This document shows positions 32,738 through 41,562 of a stretch of 64,000 nt of DNA, piece after piece. The stretch is from Bacillota bacterium (GTDB taxonomy: Bacteria > Bacillota > Clostridia > Tissierellales > Sedimentibacteraceae): NCBI GenBank assembly GCA_023453025.1, contig JAEXUD010000005.1, forward strand, positions 1-64,000. Reading direction: 5' to 3'. Position 1 is the stretch's first letter. Every line of letters begins with the position of its first letter. Below the pieces are notes generated by a model. It was not told the DNA's origin. It worked only from the letters and a program-made list of their open reading frames with translations, and did no database searches. The position numbers and the translations under genes were made by a program.

Positions 32738-32817
32738 ATTATTCTTCCCCCTATAATAATCTGTTGTTGTTTAAAAAGTTTTTTCCAACGTTATAGTATA
32801 ATATATTAAATATCTTT

Positions 32818-34221
32818 CTAATTATTACTTAAAATTTGTCCCATCCTGACTCCCATCAGCGAAGCCATCATCAATCCTCTTGTCCAACCGCTGGAATCCC
32901 CTAAACAGTACAGATTCTTTATGCTTGTTTCAAAATTCCTGCTAATCTCAACCTTGTTGCTGTAAAATTTAACCTCAGGTCCGTACAGAAGTGTTTCAGT
33001 GGATGCAAAGCCGGGCACAACTGTATTTAATGCTTCTATGAAATTTATTATATTTGTCATAGTTCTATAAGGCATCGCAGAAGTAATATCACCTGCAACA
33101 GCATCAGGCAGTGTCGGTATAACATTCGACCTGGACAGTTCATTTTGCCAGGTTCTTTTGCCATCCAAAATGTCTCCGTATTTTTGAACCAGAATTTTGC
33201 CTCCGCCGAGCATATTCAAAAGCTCAGCAACCTTTGCACCATATTTTATAGGTTCATTGAATGGATGTCTGAAATTATGCGAGCTTAAAATCGCAAGATT
33301 TGTGTTGTTTGATTTTTTATCCTTGTATGAATGACCATTAACAACAGCAAGATTATTGTCATAATTCTCCTGACTTACAAAGCCTCCGGGATTTTGGCAA
33401 AATGTTCTTACCTTATCTTTAAAGGGTTGAGGATAGCCAATTAATTTTGATTCATACAAAATATTATTGACCTTTTCCATTACCTCATTTCTTACTTCAA
33501 CTCTGACTCCTATGTCAACTGTTCCCGCTCTGTGATTGATATTATGTACAACGCATAGTGATTTTAACCAATCGGCTCCTTTTCTGCCTGCCGATATAAC
33601 CACATTATCCGCATAAAATATTTCGTTGGTGACTTTCTTTAATGAATCAGTAACAATAACTCCTTTGATAACGCCTTCTTCTACTAATATATCTGTAGTA
33701 GTAGTGTTGAACTTTATTACAACTCCATTATCCAACAAATGGTTTTCAATCTTCTGATATATTTCCTGTGCCTTTTCAGTGCCCAGGTGTCTTATAGGGC
33801 AGTCCACAAGTTTAAGTCCGGCTTCTATGGCCTTCCTCCTGACTTCCTTTATCTCTTCCTTGCTTTCAACACCTTCAACTCTTGAATCAGCTCCAAACTT
33901 AAGATATATTTTGTCTGTGTAGTCAATCAGCTCTTGAGTATAATCATACCCGATAAGCTCCGGTAAATCTCCACCCACCTCAGGGCTTAATGAAAGCTTA
34001 CCGTCAGAAAATGCTCCCGCTCCTGAAAAACCCGTTGTAATACTGCAATATGGCTGACAGTTAATACAATTCCTGGTTTTATCTTTTGGGCAATTTCTTT
34101 TTTCAATAGCTTTTCCTTGTTCAATCAGCAGTATCTTTTTATCAGGCTGTATTCTGTTTAATTCAAAAGCAGTAAATATTCCGGACGGACCTGCTCCGAC
34201 AATTATTAAATCGTATTTCAT
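32818..34221 (-). CDS. FAD-dependent dehydrogenase, COG2509 type
   Basis: A 467-residue flavoprotein with an N-terminal dinucleotide fold (DLIIVGAGPSGIFTAFEL) and a cysteine-rich segment NCPKDKTRNCINCQPYC near residue 43 that is characteristic of this group. GFSGAGAFSDGKLSLSPEVGG follows, and the C-terminal GWTRGLMMASLMGVRMGQ completes the FAD site. Related proteins are annotated as uncharacterised FAD-dependent dehydrogenases, and electron donor and acceptor are unknown. The four clustered cysteines could bind an Fe-S cluster or zinc. Single gene between a P-type ATPase and an efflux operon. Confidence 0.82.
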   Translation of the reverse strand: MKYDLIIVGAGPSGIFTAFELNRIQPDKKILLIEQGKAIEKRNCPKDKTRNCINCQPYCSITTGFSGAGAFSDGKLSLSPEVGGDLPELIGYDYTQELIDYTDKIYLKFGADSRVEGVESKEEIKEVRRKAIEAGLKLVDCPIRHLGTEKAQEIYQKIENHLLDNGVVIKFNTTTTDILVEEGVIKGVIVTDSLKKVTNEIFYADNVVISAGRKGADWLKSLCVVHNINHRAGTVDIGVRVEVRNEVMEKVNNILYESKLIGYPQPFKDKVRTFCQNPGGFVSQENYDNNLAVVNGHSYKDKKSNNTNLAILSSHNFRHPFNEPIKYGAKVAELLNMLGGGKILVQKYGDILDGKRTWQNELSRSNVIPTLPDAVAGDITSAMPYRTMTNIINFIEALNTVVPGFASTETLLYGPEVKFYSNKVEISRNFETSIKNLYCLGDSSGWTRGLMMASLMGVRMGQILSNN

Positions 34222-34274
34222 CTTTTCTCCTTGCGTGTATTTCTTATTTCTTACTGTCCTTGTTTTATTATACC

Positions 34275-35468
34275 TTAATATTCTATTAATACAACTTCAT
34301 TTTCATTTAAACCTGAAGTTATCTCTATAAAATCATCATTTTTTAAGCCGGTTGTAATTTCCTTCTCAACTTCATTGTCACCTTCAATAACAGTGACATA
34401 TTCCTTATAATTTTTTTCATAAACAGCATCTCTGTCCACCAGGAGCACATCATTTTTTTCCTCAAGAACAATATCAACATCTAGCTCTGTTCCGATTCTC
34501 ATTTTCATATCTTCTTCTAAATCAGCTTCAATCCTTACACGTTTTTGTTCTACTCCAAGCTCTGATACCGTGGCTTCAGCCTTTGGATATATTCGTTTAA
34601 TTTTTAATTCTTTTGATTCATTGTTAGCATTAATTATAAAGGGCATACCGATGACAGTCATTACAGCATCTTCTGCAAGCACCTCCACATAAATTCCAAG
34701 ACTGTTCTCATCCTGGATTTCCACAACAGGAACCCCGGGCTTTGTCATTCCTCCCTGGTGCACATTAAGCTCGGTAATAATTCCGTCAAATTCTGCTTTG
34801 ATTGATGCTCGCTCTATATTTTGCTCCAGTATTTTAATTTGAATCATTATTTCTTCAATTTGAGCTTCATATTGCTTTTTAATGTTTGAAGAAACACCTT
34901 TCATCATCAAGTCGTAATTGTTCTTAGCCTCCTGAAGTTGATTTTCCAAAGCTGATACATTGTTTTCGGCCTCCTTGTATTCAACCTCGCTTACCGCATT
35001 GTTTTCATAAAGAGTCTTTGTTTTTTCAAAATTATTTTTTGCAAAGGTTAAATTGTTTTCCAAAGTGCTGATGTTAAGCTTCATGTTCGAAATTTCTTGA
35101 AAATCAGCTCCCTTTACAGTTTCATTGTATGTAGCGGTAATGGCTTCTACCTGTTTGTTTGCCCGCTCTATTTCCAAATCATAATTATTTTCATATGTTA
35201 ATATTATATCACCTTTTGTTACCTTATCCCCGACAGAAATATTTAGCACTTTGACTCTCTGACTCATATCAGAATAAAATGTATTGACTCTTTTAGAAAA
35301 AACTGTTCCTGTTTCCTCTAGCGTATTTTGTATATTACCTAATTTTACCTTGGATGTATTTCCTTCAAATGAATTTTGTCCGCCGGATAACATTGAGGAT
35401 GCAACAATTAATACAAATACTAACAATATTGCTATTATTACGTACTTCTTTTTTAATTTTATTTTCAT
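34275..35468 (-). CDS. Membrane-fusion/adaptor protein of an ABC exporter (HlyD/MacA-like)
   Basis: A 397-residue adaptor anchored by one N-terminal helix (residues about 9-28). The order is a biotinyl-lipoyl half motif (RVKVLNISVGDKVTKGDIIL), a long coiled coil (about 100-190), the second lipoyl half (DGIITELNVHQGGMTKPGVP) and beta-barrel domains. It is the periplasmic-adaptor type known from MacA, here in a probable one-membrane Firmicute, where it works with the FtsX-like permease. ATG 35468 is chosen because the GGAGGG site lies upstream; an earlier TTG is part of that site. It lies 20 bases after the permease gene. Confidence 0.85.
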   Translation of the reverse strand: MKIKLKKKYVIIAILLVFVLIVASSMLSGGQNSFEGNTSKVKLGNIQNTLEETGTVFSKRVNTFYSDMSQRVKVLNISVGDKVTKGDIILTYENNYDLEIERANKQVEAITATYNETVKGADFQEISNMKLNISTLENNLTFAKNNFEKTKTLYENNAVSEVEYKEAENNVSALENQLQEAKNNYDLMMKGVSSNIKKQYEAQIEEIMIQIKILEQNIERASIKAEFDGIITELNVHQGGMTKPGVPVVEIQDENSLGIYVEVLAEDAVMTVIGMPFIINANNESKELKIKRIYPKAEATVSELGVEQKRVRIEADLEEDMKMRIGTELDVDIVLEEKNDVLLVDRDAVYEKNYKEYVTVIEGDNEVEKEITTGLKNDDFIEITSGLNENEVVLIEY

Positions 35469-35487
35469 TTTGCCCTCCAAATTTTAA

Positions 35488-37827
35488 TTACGATATTCTG
35501 TTTTTTAATGCCTGCATGAAATCAAGCCTGTAAATTTTAGCATAAGTCATAAGCTGTGCTAAAATTATAAATACTATAGTCAATATAATAGAAATAACTA
35601 TGCTGCCCGGATAAACAGGCTCATTCATTGTGTACACATCTGTAGTGAATGATTTTCCCATATAATCAACCAGCCACAAACCAATCGGTATACCTGCCGC
35701 TATGCCAATACAGGTCATTATCATATTTTCCCTGACCAGCATATTGAATATTTCTTTTTTTGTGAACCCCATAACTCTAAGTGATGAAAATTCCAATGTT
35801 CTTTCGTTGATGCTCATAAGTGTCATGCTGTAAACTATGATAAATCCCAGCAATCCGGAAAATACAACCATAAATCCCATGGACATTGCCGTTACAGTTG
35901 TAAATTCTTCAAATGCCTTTCTCATATCAGACTGGGATTGAATTGTAACATTTTTCATATTATCCAGTTTATTTGAAACATCATCGTCAGAATTGATATA
36001 TACCCCGTTAATAACTCCTTTATCCAAAAAATTGTCTCTTAAATAATCAATACTCATATATCCGTTGATTCCAAGAATCTGATTGATTATACCCTTTACT
36101 GTTACATATTTATCATCATCTGTAAAACTGTCTATCAGTATTTCATCTCCCACATCGGCATCTAAAGAACGTGCCAGATTTGAAGATATAAGTATTCCAT
36201 CAGAAGGAAGCTTAATCTTATTACCCTTCATATCCTTTAAACCATAAAATACCGTATCATCCTCAAGCCCAATTATATTAACAATTTTTGAATTCCTGCC
36301 ATTCACCAATTCAAAAGGCATTTCAATTCTGCCTTCCATATCCTTAATGCTTACAGCTTCTGCCAATTCATTTGTTACATTATTATTCATAAACCCGTTA
36401 AAGCTGACATTATATTGGGCTGTGGCAAATTCAGTGTAATGTCTGTTAAACATAACATCTACTATATCTATCATCCATATTGTCATTATCATCATTCCGC
36501 AGGTTATTGCTACGGCAGCTCCTATAAAGACAAATTTCTTTTTTTCTCTGAATATGCTCCTTACAACTATTTTCCATGAAAAAGGAACATGACTCCAGAC
36601 AACTTTAAAATTTTCAACAAACAATCTTTTACCTTTCTTAGGTGATTCCGGCTTCATCGATTCGGCAGGATTGATTCTGATAATTCCTCTTACACCCAAA
36701 AATCCGGATATAATGCAGAACAGTAATGATAAAACAACAGAAATAAATATTCTGTAATAATAAACCTTTGCTGTTAACATCGGTATACTGAAAAACACCA
36801 GGTAATAGTTGGTCATCGCTCCGGATAGTGCCGTTCCAATAATCGAGCCCAAAAAACCTCCGATTATGCCGACAGAAGCTGCATATTTCAGATAGTGAAC
36901 TACTATTTCAACCTCTGTGAAACCAAGTGCCTTCAATACTCCTATGGATGTTCTGTCTCTTTTTACAACCCTGGACAACATGGTGGCAAGCATTATGCCC
37001 GCAAATACCAAAAACACAATAGGTATGGACTGTGACATCATTTCAAGCCCCGAAATTTCCTGAATCATCATGCTGTTGCTAAGCTGGTCTTTCTTTTCAA
37101 TTACCCTGGAAACCCCATACTTATCCAAATTGTCTTTAAAATAATCCGCCGTTTTAGCTATATTTTCATCATTATTGACTGTTATCAAGATTTCATTGAA
37201 ATTGCCTCTGGAATTGTAAACCTTTCTCAAATAGTTTTCTTCAAGAAATAAAATTCCGAAGTTTTCCGGATCCGGCAGCATTGTCTGTTCATTTTCCATC
37301 ATATATACATATTCTGAGCTTGTAGCAATTCCAGATACATTAAAAATATTTTGCCTGCCGTTGATTTTAATTTTAATTTCATCGCCCACATTGATATTTC
37401 TTGCAGCTGCAAACTGTTCAATTATAATTACATCTTTTTCAGACAAAGTTCTTTTCCCGGATTTTATAAACAGCTTGTTGATTTTGTTCTCGTTTTTATC
37501 AACAGAAACCACTCTTACATCAATATTTTCGTCTTCATCGTCTGTTATAAACTTTGTATCAAATACAATTCTTCCTTCAGCTTCACTTATATCATTAGTT
37601 CCTGCCAACTGGCTTTCCAGCTTTTCCGGTATACTTGAACCTTTTACAAAAATATCTGCAAAATTTGTTACATTGTAATAATCGTCAATTGCATCCTTTA
37701 AGTTTTTAGCTGAATTGTTAACAGCGGTAAAAACAAAGATACCTGTAATTATAATTGCAAGGACTGCTATGTATTGACCCTTGGTATTTTTAATCATTCT
37801 AAAAAGTCTTTTATCAAGCTTTTTCAT
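35488..37827 (-). CDS. ABC transporter permease, FtsX/MacB family (two FtsX units)
   Basis: A 779-residue permease with one N-terminal helix (residues about 17-38), a large extracytoplasmic MacB-PCD-like region, three helices of the first FtsX domain (about 255-400), a second extracellular region and a second FtsX domain (about 660-775). This is the large duplicated form found in Firmicute drug or peptide exporters. The ATG overlaps the ATPase stop (TAATG), so translation is coupled. Substrate is unknown; control by the adjacent TetR protein suggests a toxic compound or antimicrobial. Confidence 0.87.
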   Translation of the reverse strand: MKKLDKRLFRMIKNTKGQYIAVLAIIITGIFVFTAVNNSAKNLKDAIDDYYNVTNFADIFVKGSSIPEKLESQLAGTNDISEAEGRIVFDTKFITDDEDENIDVRVVSVDKNENKINKLFIKSGKRTLSEKDVIIIEQFAAARNINVGDEIKIKINGRQNIFNVSGIATSSEYVYMMENEQTMLPDPENFGILFLEENYLRKVYNSRGNFNEILITVNNDENIAKTADYFKDNLDKYGVSRVIEKKDQLSNSMMIQEISGLEMMSQSIPIVFLVFAGIMLATMLSRVVKRDRTSIGVLKALGFTEVEIVVHYLKYAASVGIIGGFLGSIIGTALSGAMTNYYLVFFSIPMLTAKVYYYRIFISVVLSLLFCIISGFLGVRGIIRINPAESMKPESPKKGKRLFVENFKVVWSHVPFSWKIVVRSIFREKKKFVFIGAAVAITCGMMIMTIWMIDIVDVMFNRHYTEFATAQYNVSFNGFMNNNVTNELAEAVSIKDMEGRIEMPFELVNGRNSKIVNIIGLEDDTVFYGLKDMKGNKIKLPSDGILISSNLARSLDADVGDEILIDSFTDDDKYVTVKGIINQILGINGYMSIDYLRDNFLDKGVINGVYINSDDDVSNKLDNMKNVTIQSQSDMRKAFEEFTTVTAMSMGFMVVFSGLLGFIIVYSMTLMSINERTLEFSSLRVMGFTKKEIFNMLVRENMIMTCIGIAAGIPIGLWLVDYMGKSFTTDVYTMNEPVYPGSIVISIILTIVFIILAQLMTYAKIYRLDFMQALKNRIS

Positions 37828-38534
37828 TACCACTCAATCCTTTCAGCAGATATAGGATTTTTATTAACGTTAACTTCCGTTATTTTCCCGCTTCTCATTT
37901 TAATAACCTTGTCAGCCATTTGAGCAATTGATGAATTATGAGTAATTACCAATACCGTATTTTTATATTTTTCATTTACATCCTTCAATACCTTCAATAT
38001 TTGTATACCCGTTTCAAAATCCAACGCACCTGTTGGTTCATCGCACAGCAGGATTTGAGGATTCTTTGCAACAGCTCTTGCTATTGCAACTCTTTGCTGC
38101 TCACCGCCGCTCATTTGTGAAGGGAAATGGTCTGCCCTGTCCCCAAGACCTACAGCTTCTAATACCTCATCAATATCGATGGAATCCTCGCAAAGCTCTG
38201 CGGCAAGCTCCACATTTTCCTTGGCAGTCAAGGTTGCCATTAAATTATAAAACTGAAACACAAATCCAATTTTGTTTCTTCTGTAAAATGTAAGCTCCTT
38301 GTCACTCATATTAGTAATAGGCTCATCATTAAAAAGCACACTGCCGCCACTTGGTGTATCCATGCCTCCAATTATATTTAAAAGCGTACTTTTTCCTGAA
38401 CCGCTGGGACCAAGTATAACAACAAATTCTCCCCTTGTAATTTCAAAACTTGCATCTTTGAGAGCCTTTACTATTACTTCTCCCATTTGATAATTCTTGC
38501 TGAGGTTATCTACCTTTAATACAAAGTCGCTCAT
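37827..38534 (-). CDS. ABC transporter ATP-binding protein, LolD/MacB type
   Basis: A 235-residue ATPase. Walker A GPSGSGKSTLLNIIGG near residue 42, the Q-loop FVFQFYNLM, the signature MSGGEQQRVAIARAVA near 143 and Walker B ILLCDEPTGALD near 163 are all intact, as is the H-loop VLVITHNSS. The tight link to an FtsX permease and an adaptor defines a MacAB-like or mechanotransmission-type exporter. It begins 12 bases after the TetR gene and is part of that gene's operon. Confidence 0.93.
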   Translation of the reverse strand: MSDFVLKVDNLSKNYQMGEVIVKALKDASFEITRGEFVVILGPSGSGKSTLLNIIGGMDTPSGGSVLFNDEPITNMSDKELTFYRRNKIGFVFQFYNLMATLTAKENVELAAELCEDSIDIDEVLEAVGLGDRADHFPSQMSGGEQQRVAIARAVAKNPQILLCDEPTGALDFETGIQILKVLKDVNEKYKNTVLVITHNSSIAQMADKVIKMRSGKITEVNVNKNPISAERIEW

Positions 38535-38546
38535 AATTTCAGCCCC

Positions 38547-39152
38547 CTACTCTAGAATTCCATACATCACAATATTAACCAAACTGATATATTCTTCTTT
38601 AACAATATCATAAAATTTTTCAAAACTTACCGTATCATCAATAAATAAATTTACGTACTTGCTTTCAATAATACTTGTTATCGACATAATCATTAAAACA
38701 ATCTCATCAACAGAAATACCCTTCCTTATCGGCAGCTCCTTTATCATATCAACAAAAATATCAAATCCTACTTGCTTTAATTCAGAGTACCTTTGTTCAA
38801 GTTTTTTCCGTAGTTTTTTAGGAGAATCATAAAAACCGTTTACTATCAGCTTATAGTGTTGAGGATGTTTAATAAAGAAATTGTATTTTATTTCCGTCAT
38901 TTTTATAAGCTTTGACATAAAATCAGTATCAGGAAATTCAATATTATTGAATTCTTCGAAAACATCATTAATGCACTTATTCATAGTTGTCATATATAAA
39001 TTCTCTTTTGAACCAAAATAATGAAATATCAGCCCCTTTGATACTTTTGCTCTTTGACTTACTCTGTCTGTACTTGCTTTGTCAAATCCAAATTCCGAGA
39101 ATTCCTCAAGGCTTGCGCTCATTATTTTTTCTTTTTTTGTCTGGTCAAGCAT
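38547..39152 (-). CDS. TetR-family repressor of the adjacent ABC exporter
   Basis: A 201-residue TetR regulator. The DNA-binding helix-turn-helix is at residues about 8-55 (IMSASLEEFSEFGFDKASTD, then RAKVSKGLIFHYFGSKENLY). The C-terminal ligand domain has no recognised match. ATG 39152 follows GGAGGG; an in-frame TTG four codons earlier overlaps the ribosome site. It is the first gene of the operon tetR-ATPase-permease-adaptor. Two matching TTGAC-N6-GTCAA operators overlie its promoter, so autoregulation is very likely. Confidence 0.9.
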   Translation of the reverse strand: MLDQTKKEKIMSASLEEFSEFGFDKASTDRVSQRAKVSKGLIFHYFGSKENLYMTTMNKCINDVFEEFNNIEFPDTDFMSKLIKMTEIKYNFFIKHPQHYKLIVNGFYDSPKKLRKKLEQRYSELKQVGFDIFVDMIKELPIRKGISVDEIVLMIMSITSIIESKYVNLFIDDTVSFEKFYDIVKEEYISLVNIVMYGILE

Positions 39153-39173
39153 TATGCCCTCCAATGATTTTGT

Positions 39174-39189
39174 TTGACTGTATGGTCAA
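39174..39189. promoter_or_regulatory. TetR operator O1 (TTGAC-TGTATG-GTCAA)
   Basis: A 16-base palindrome just downstream of the -10 hexamer, covering the expected transcription start of the tetR operon. It shares both 5-base half-sites with O2; the centres are 33 bases apart, about three helical turns. Confidence 0.75.
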
Positions 39190-39193
39190 TGTT

Positions 39194-39222
39194 ATTATAT
39201 ATTATATTGACTAATTAGTCAA
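39194..39222 (-). promoter_or_regulatory. Sigma-A promoter with TetR operator O2 on the -35
   Basis: On the minus strand TTGACT (39222-39217) and TATAAT (39199-39194) are exactly 17 bases apart. The perfect palindrome TTGACTAATTAGTCAA (39207-39222) covers the -35. A repressor bound here and at O1 would block the promoter completely. Confidence 0.85.
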
Positions 39223-39267
39223 TAAATGTATATTTAATTGACGACGAAGCCTGCAAATAATAATAGG

Positions 39268-39302
39268 CAAAAAAATAGGGCTGCAACTGCGCCCTTATTT
39301 TT
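39268..39302 (-). terminator. Intrinsic terminator of the ABC-F gene
   Basis: On the minus strand AATAAGGGC and GCCCTATT pair around a GCAGTTGCA loop with one bulged base, followed by a T-run (A-run at 39269-39275). The first arm overlaps the ABC-F stop codon at 39295. Confidence 0.8.
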
Positions 39303-41091
39303 GATTTTCTATCTGTTCCGCCAAATTATTCAGATAAACCCACCTATCCATCTTTTCGCCCAGCTTCAGCTCTGCCTCCTGCTTTTCATCCATTATTTCC
39401 TGAAGCTTTACATAATCCGTTGCATACTTTTCCAACCGACCTTCTAAATCAGCTATTTTTTCTTCCAGAGCTGCTATATCATCATCAATAGTTTCATATT
39501 CGCGCTGTTCCTTAAAAGAAAACTTAAGCTTTTTAGGTTTCTCTCTTATTTCAGATACATTATTCCTTGCTGTCTTTGGTTTATCTTCACTGCTGTTTCT
39601 TTCATCAATTGCTCTGGCTGCCATATAATCGGAATAGCCGCCATTAAACTCCTTTATTATACCGGTGCCGTCTCTCGGAATTTCCAAAATTACATTAACT
39701 ACCTTATCCAAAAAGTATCTGTCGTGAGAAACGGTTATAACTGCTCCGTCAAAGTTCTCAAGATAATCTTCCAATATTGTAAGCGTCTCTATATCTAAAT
39801 CATTTGTTGGTTCATCCAACAGCAAAATGTTTGGAGCCTTCATCAATACACTTAACAGATACAGCCTCCGCCTTTCCCCGCCTGACAGCCTTGCAATTGT
39901 ATTGTACTGAACATCCGAGGTAAACAAAAATTTTTCCAGCATTTGCGCTGCGGTTATCTTTCCGTCCTGAATCTCTATTATTTCCGCTATGTTCTTGATA
40001 TAATCAATTACCCTCAGAGAGGTGTCCACATTATCAGCCTCCTGCGAAAAGTAACCAAGCTTAACAGTCCTGCCTATTTCAACATTACCGCCTTCAGGTT
40101 GTATTCGTCCTGCTATTATGTTTAACAAGGTTGATTTCCCTGCGCCGTTGCTGCCGACAATACCGATCCTGGCATCTCTTAAAACAATATACTCAAAATC
40201 GTTAATTATGGTTTTATTGTCAAAACACTTGGATATATTATTAATTTCAATTGTCTTTTTACCCAGCCTGGATGAAACGGAGCTAAACTCCAATTTCTCT
40301 TCTGCTTCGGTTCCCAGCTGTTCCTTCAGTTTTTCAAATTCCTGAATTCTTCCTTTAGCCTTCGTGCTTCGCGCCCTTGCTCCTCTTTGAATCCAGGCGA
40401 GCTCCTTCTTATACAGTGTCTGTCTTTTCCTTTCCGCTGTTACCTCCATATCTTCACGAAGTGCTTTAAGCTCCAGATACTTAGAATAATTCCCTTCATA
40501 AGAATATAAATTTCCATTGTCAAGCTCAACAATCCTTCCGGAAACTCTGTCCAGGAAATATCTGTCGTGAGTGACCATCAATATGGCACCTTTGAATCTT
40601 ATCAGATAATTCTCCAGCCAAAGTATCATGTCGTTATCCAGATGGTTTGTGGGCTCATCAAGTATCAGCATCTCACATGGATTAACCAGTGCGCCGGCTA
40701 TTGCAACTCTTTTTCTTTGTCCCACGGAAAGCAGATTAACCTCCCTGTCATGCTCAGTGATTCCCAGCTGATTTAGTATAGTCTTTGCTTCATACTCCAT
40801 GAGCAGCTTTGTATCCGAACCGGAATTGATAAATACCTGCTCCAATACAGTAACATTTTTTTCAAACTCAGGAACCTGCGGCAGGTACCCAATCCTTGCT
40901 CCATTGCTTTTTATAATATTTCCGAAGTCCGGCTCCTCTGCCTCGGCAGCGATCTTAAGAAGTGTCGACTTTCCCGTACCGTTGACACCGACAATTCCTA
41001 TTTTATCATTGTCATTTATATATAAATTTACATTGTCCAATAATATTTTCTCGCCATAGCTTTTAGTTATGTTTTCAAGTGATAATATCAT
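39295..41091 (-). CDS. ABC-F family ATPase (Uup/EttA-like)
   Basis: A soluble protein of 598 residues with two ABC domains and no membrane segment. Domain 1 has Walker A GVNGTGKSTLLKIA near residue 36, signature LLSVGQRKRVAIAGALV and Walker B MLILDEPTNHLD; the inter-domain P-site-tRNA-interaction linker (about 235-300) is rich in Arg/Lys; domain 2 has GSNGAGKSTLLNII, LSGGERRRLYLLSVL and ILLLDEPTNDLDIET. A C-terminal coiled coil (about 530-598) is typical of Uup. Such proteins act on stalled ribosomes. ATG 41091 follows AAAGGT. No antibiotic-resistance specificity can be read. Confidence 0.9.
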   Translation of the reverse strand: MILSLENITKSYGEKILLDNVNLYINDNDKIGIVGVNGTGKSTLLKIAAEAEEPDFGNIIKSNGARIGYLPQVPEFEKNVTVLEQVFINSGSDTKLLMEYEAKTILNQLGITEHDREVNLLSVGQRKRVAIAGALVNPCEMLILDEPTNHLDNDMILWLENYLIRFKGAILMVTHDRYFLDRVSGRIVELDNGNLYSYEGNYSKYLELKALREDMEVTAERKRQTLYKKELAWIQRGARARSTKAKGRIQEFEKLKEQLGTEAEEKLEFSSVSSRLGKKTIEINNISKCFDNKTIINDFEYIVLRDARIGIVGSNGAGKSTLLNIIAGRIQPEGGNVEIGRTVKLGYFSQEADNVDTSLRVIDYIKNIAEIIEIQDGKITAAQMLEKFLFTSDVQYNTIARLSGGERRRLYLLSVLMKAPNILLLDEPTNDLDIETLTILEDYLENFDGAVITVSHDRYFLDKVVNVILEIPRDGTGIIKEFNGGYSDYMAARAIDERNSSEDKPKTARNNVSEIREKPKKLKFSFKEQREYETIDDDIAALEEKIADLEGRLEKYATDYVKLQEIMDEKQEAELKLGEKMDRWVYLNNLAEQIENQK

Positions 41092-41235
41092 TTTTTTACC
41101 TTTCAACTATTATAGATGCATTATATCATTTTATTATATAAAAATAAACCCTCAAGTATCTCCCTAATGGATGGTAACTTTCATTCATTTTAATCATATA
41201 TTGATTTAGTGACTTTAAATATAAGGAAGGTTTGT

Positions 41236-41553
41236 ATGAATGAAGAGAGACTTGACCTTGAAAGCATAATTAGAATATTAAGTAACGATGATAAATCTGA
41301 GGATGGAAATAAAAAAAATGATGTATTAAAAGAAAATAATACATCAAACAATAGTACCTATAAAGCGTTAATTTCATGCATTACTTCATTGCCTCCCAAG
41401 CAATTTATACTTTTGTCTTCATTGATTGGAATTCTATTAATAGACAACATTGATACAAAAGATCAATTTATACTTGGAAAATTCATCAATAATATTGGTC
41501 AGACAATTTTAACAGCTGCTGCTCAAGAAGAAATAAATAAAAAAGATAAATAA
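41236..41553 (+). CDS. Small hypothetical protein of 105 residues
   Basis: No family is recognised. The protein is hydrophilic and acidic at the start (EERLDLESIIRILSNDDKSEDG), has a central hydrophobic segment (LPPKQFILLSSLIGILLID, residues about 58-76) and ends in a lysine-rich tail. It resembles small membrane-associated or spore-related proteins of clostridia in layout only. ATG 41236 is chosen because AAGGAAGG lies at 41223-41230; a GTG nine codons earlier has no site. It is divergent from the ABC-F gene and converges on the ferredoxin-nitroreductase gene. Confidence 0.6.
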   Translation: MNEERLDLESIIRILSNDDKSEDGNKKNDVLKENNTSNNSTYKALISCITSLPPKQFILLSSLIGILLIDNIDTKDQFILGKFINNIGQTILTAAAQEEINKKDK

Positions 41554-41562
41554 GCATTTTAA

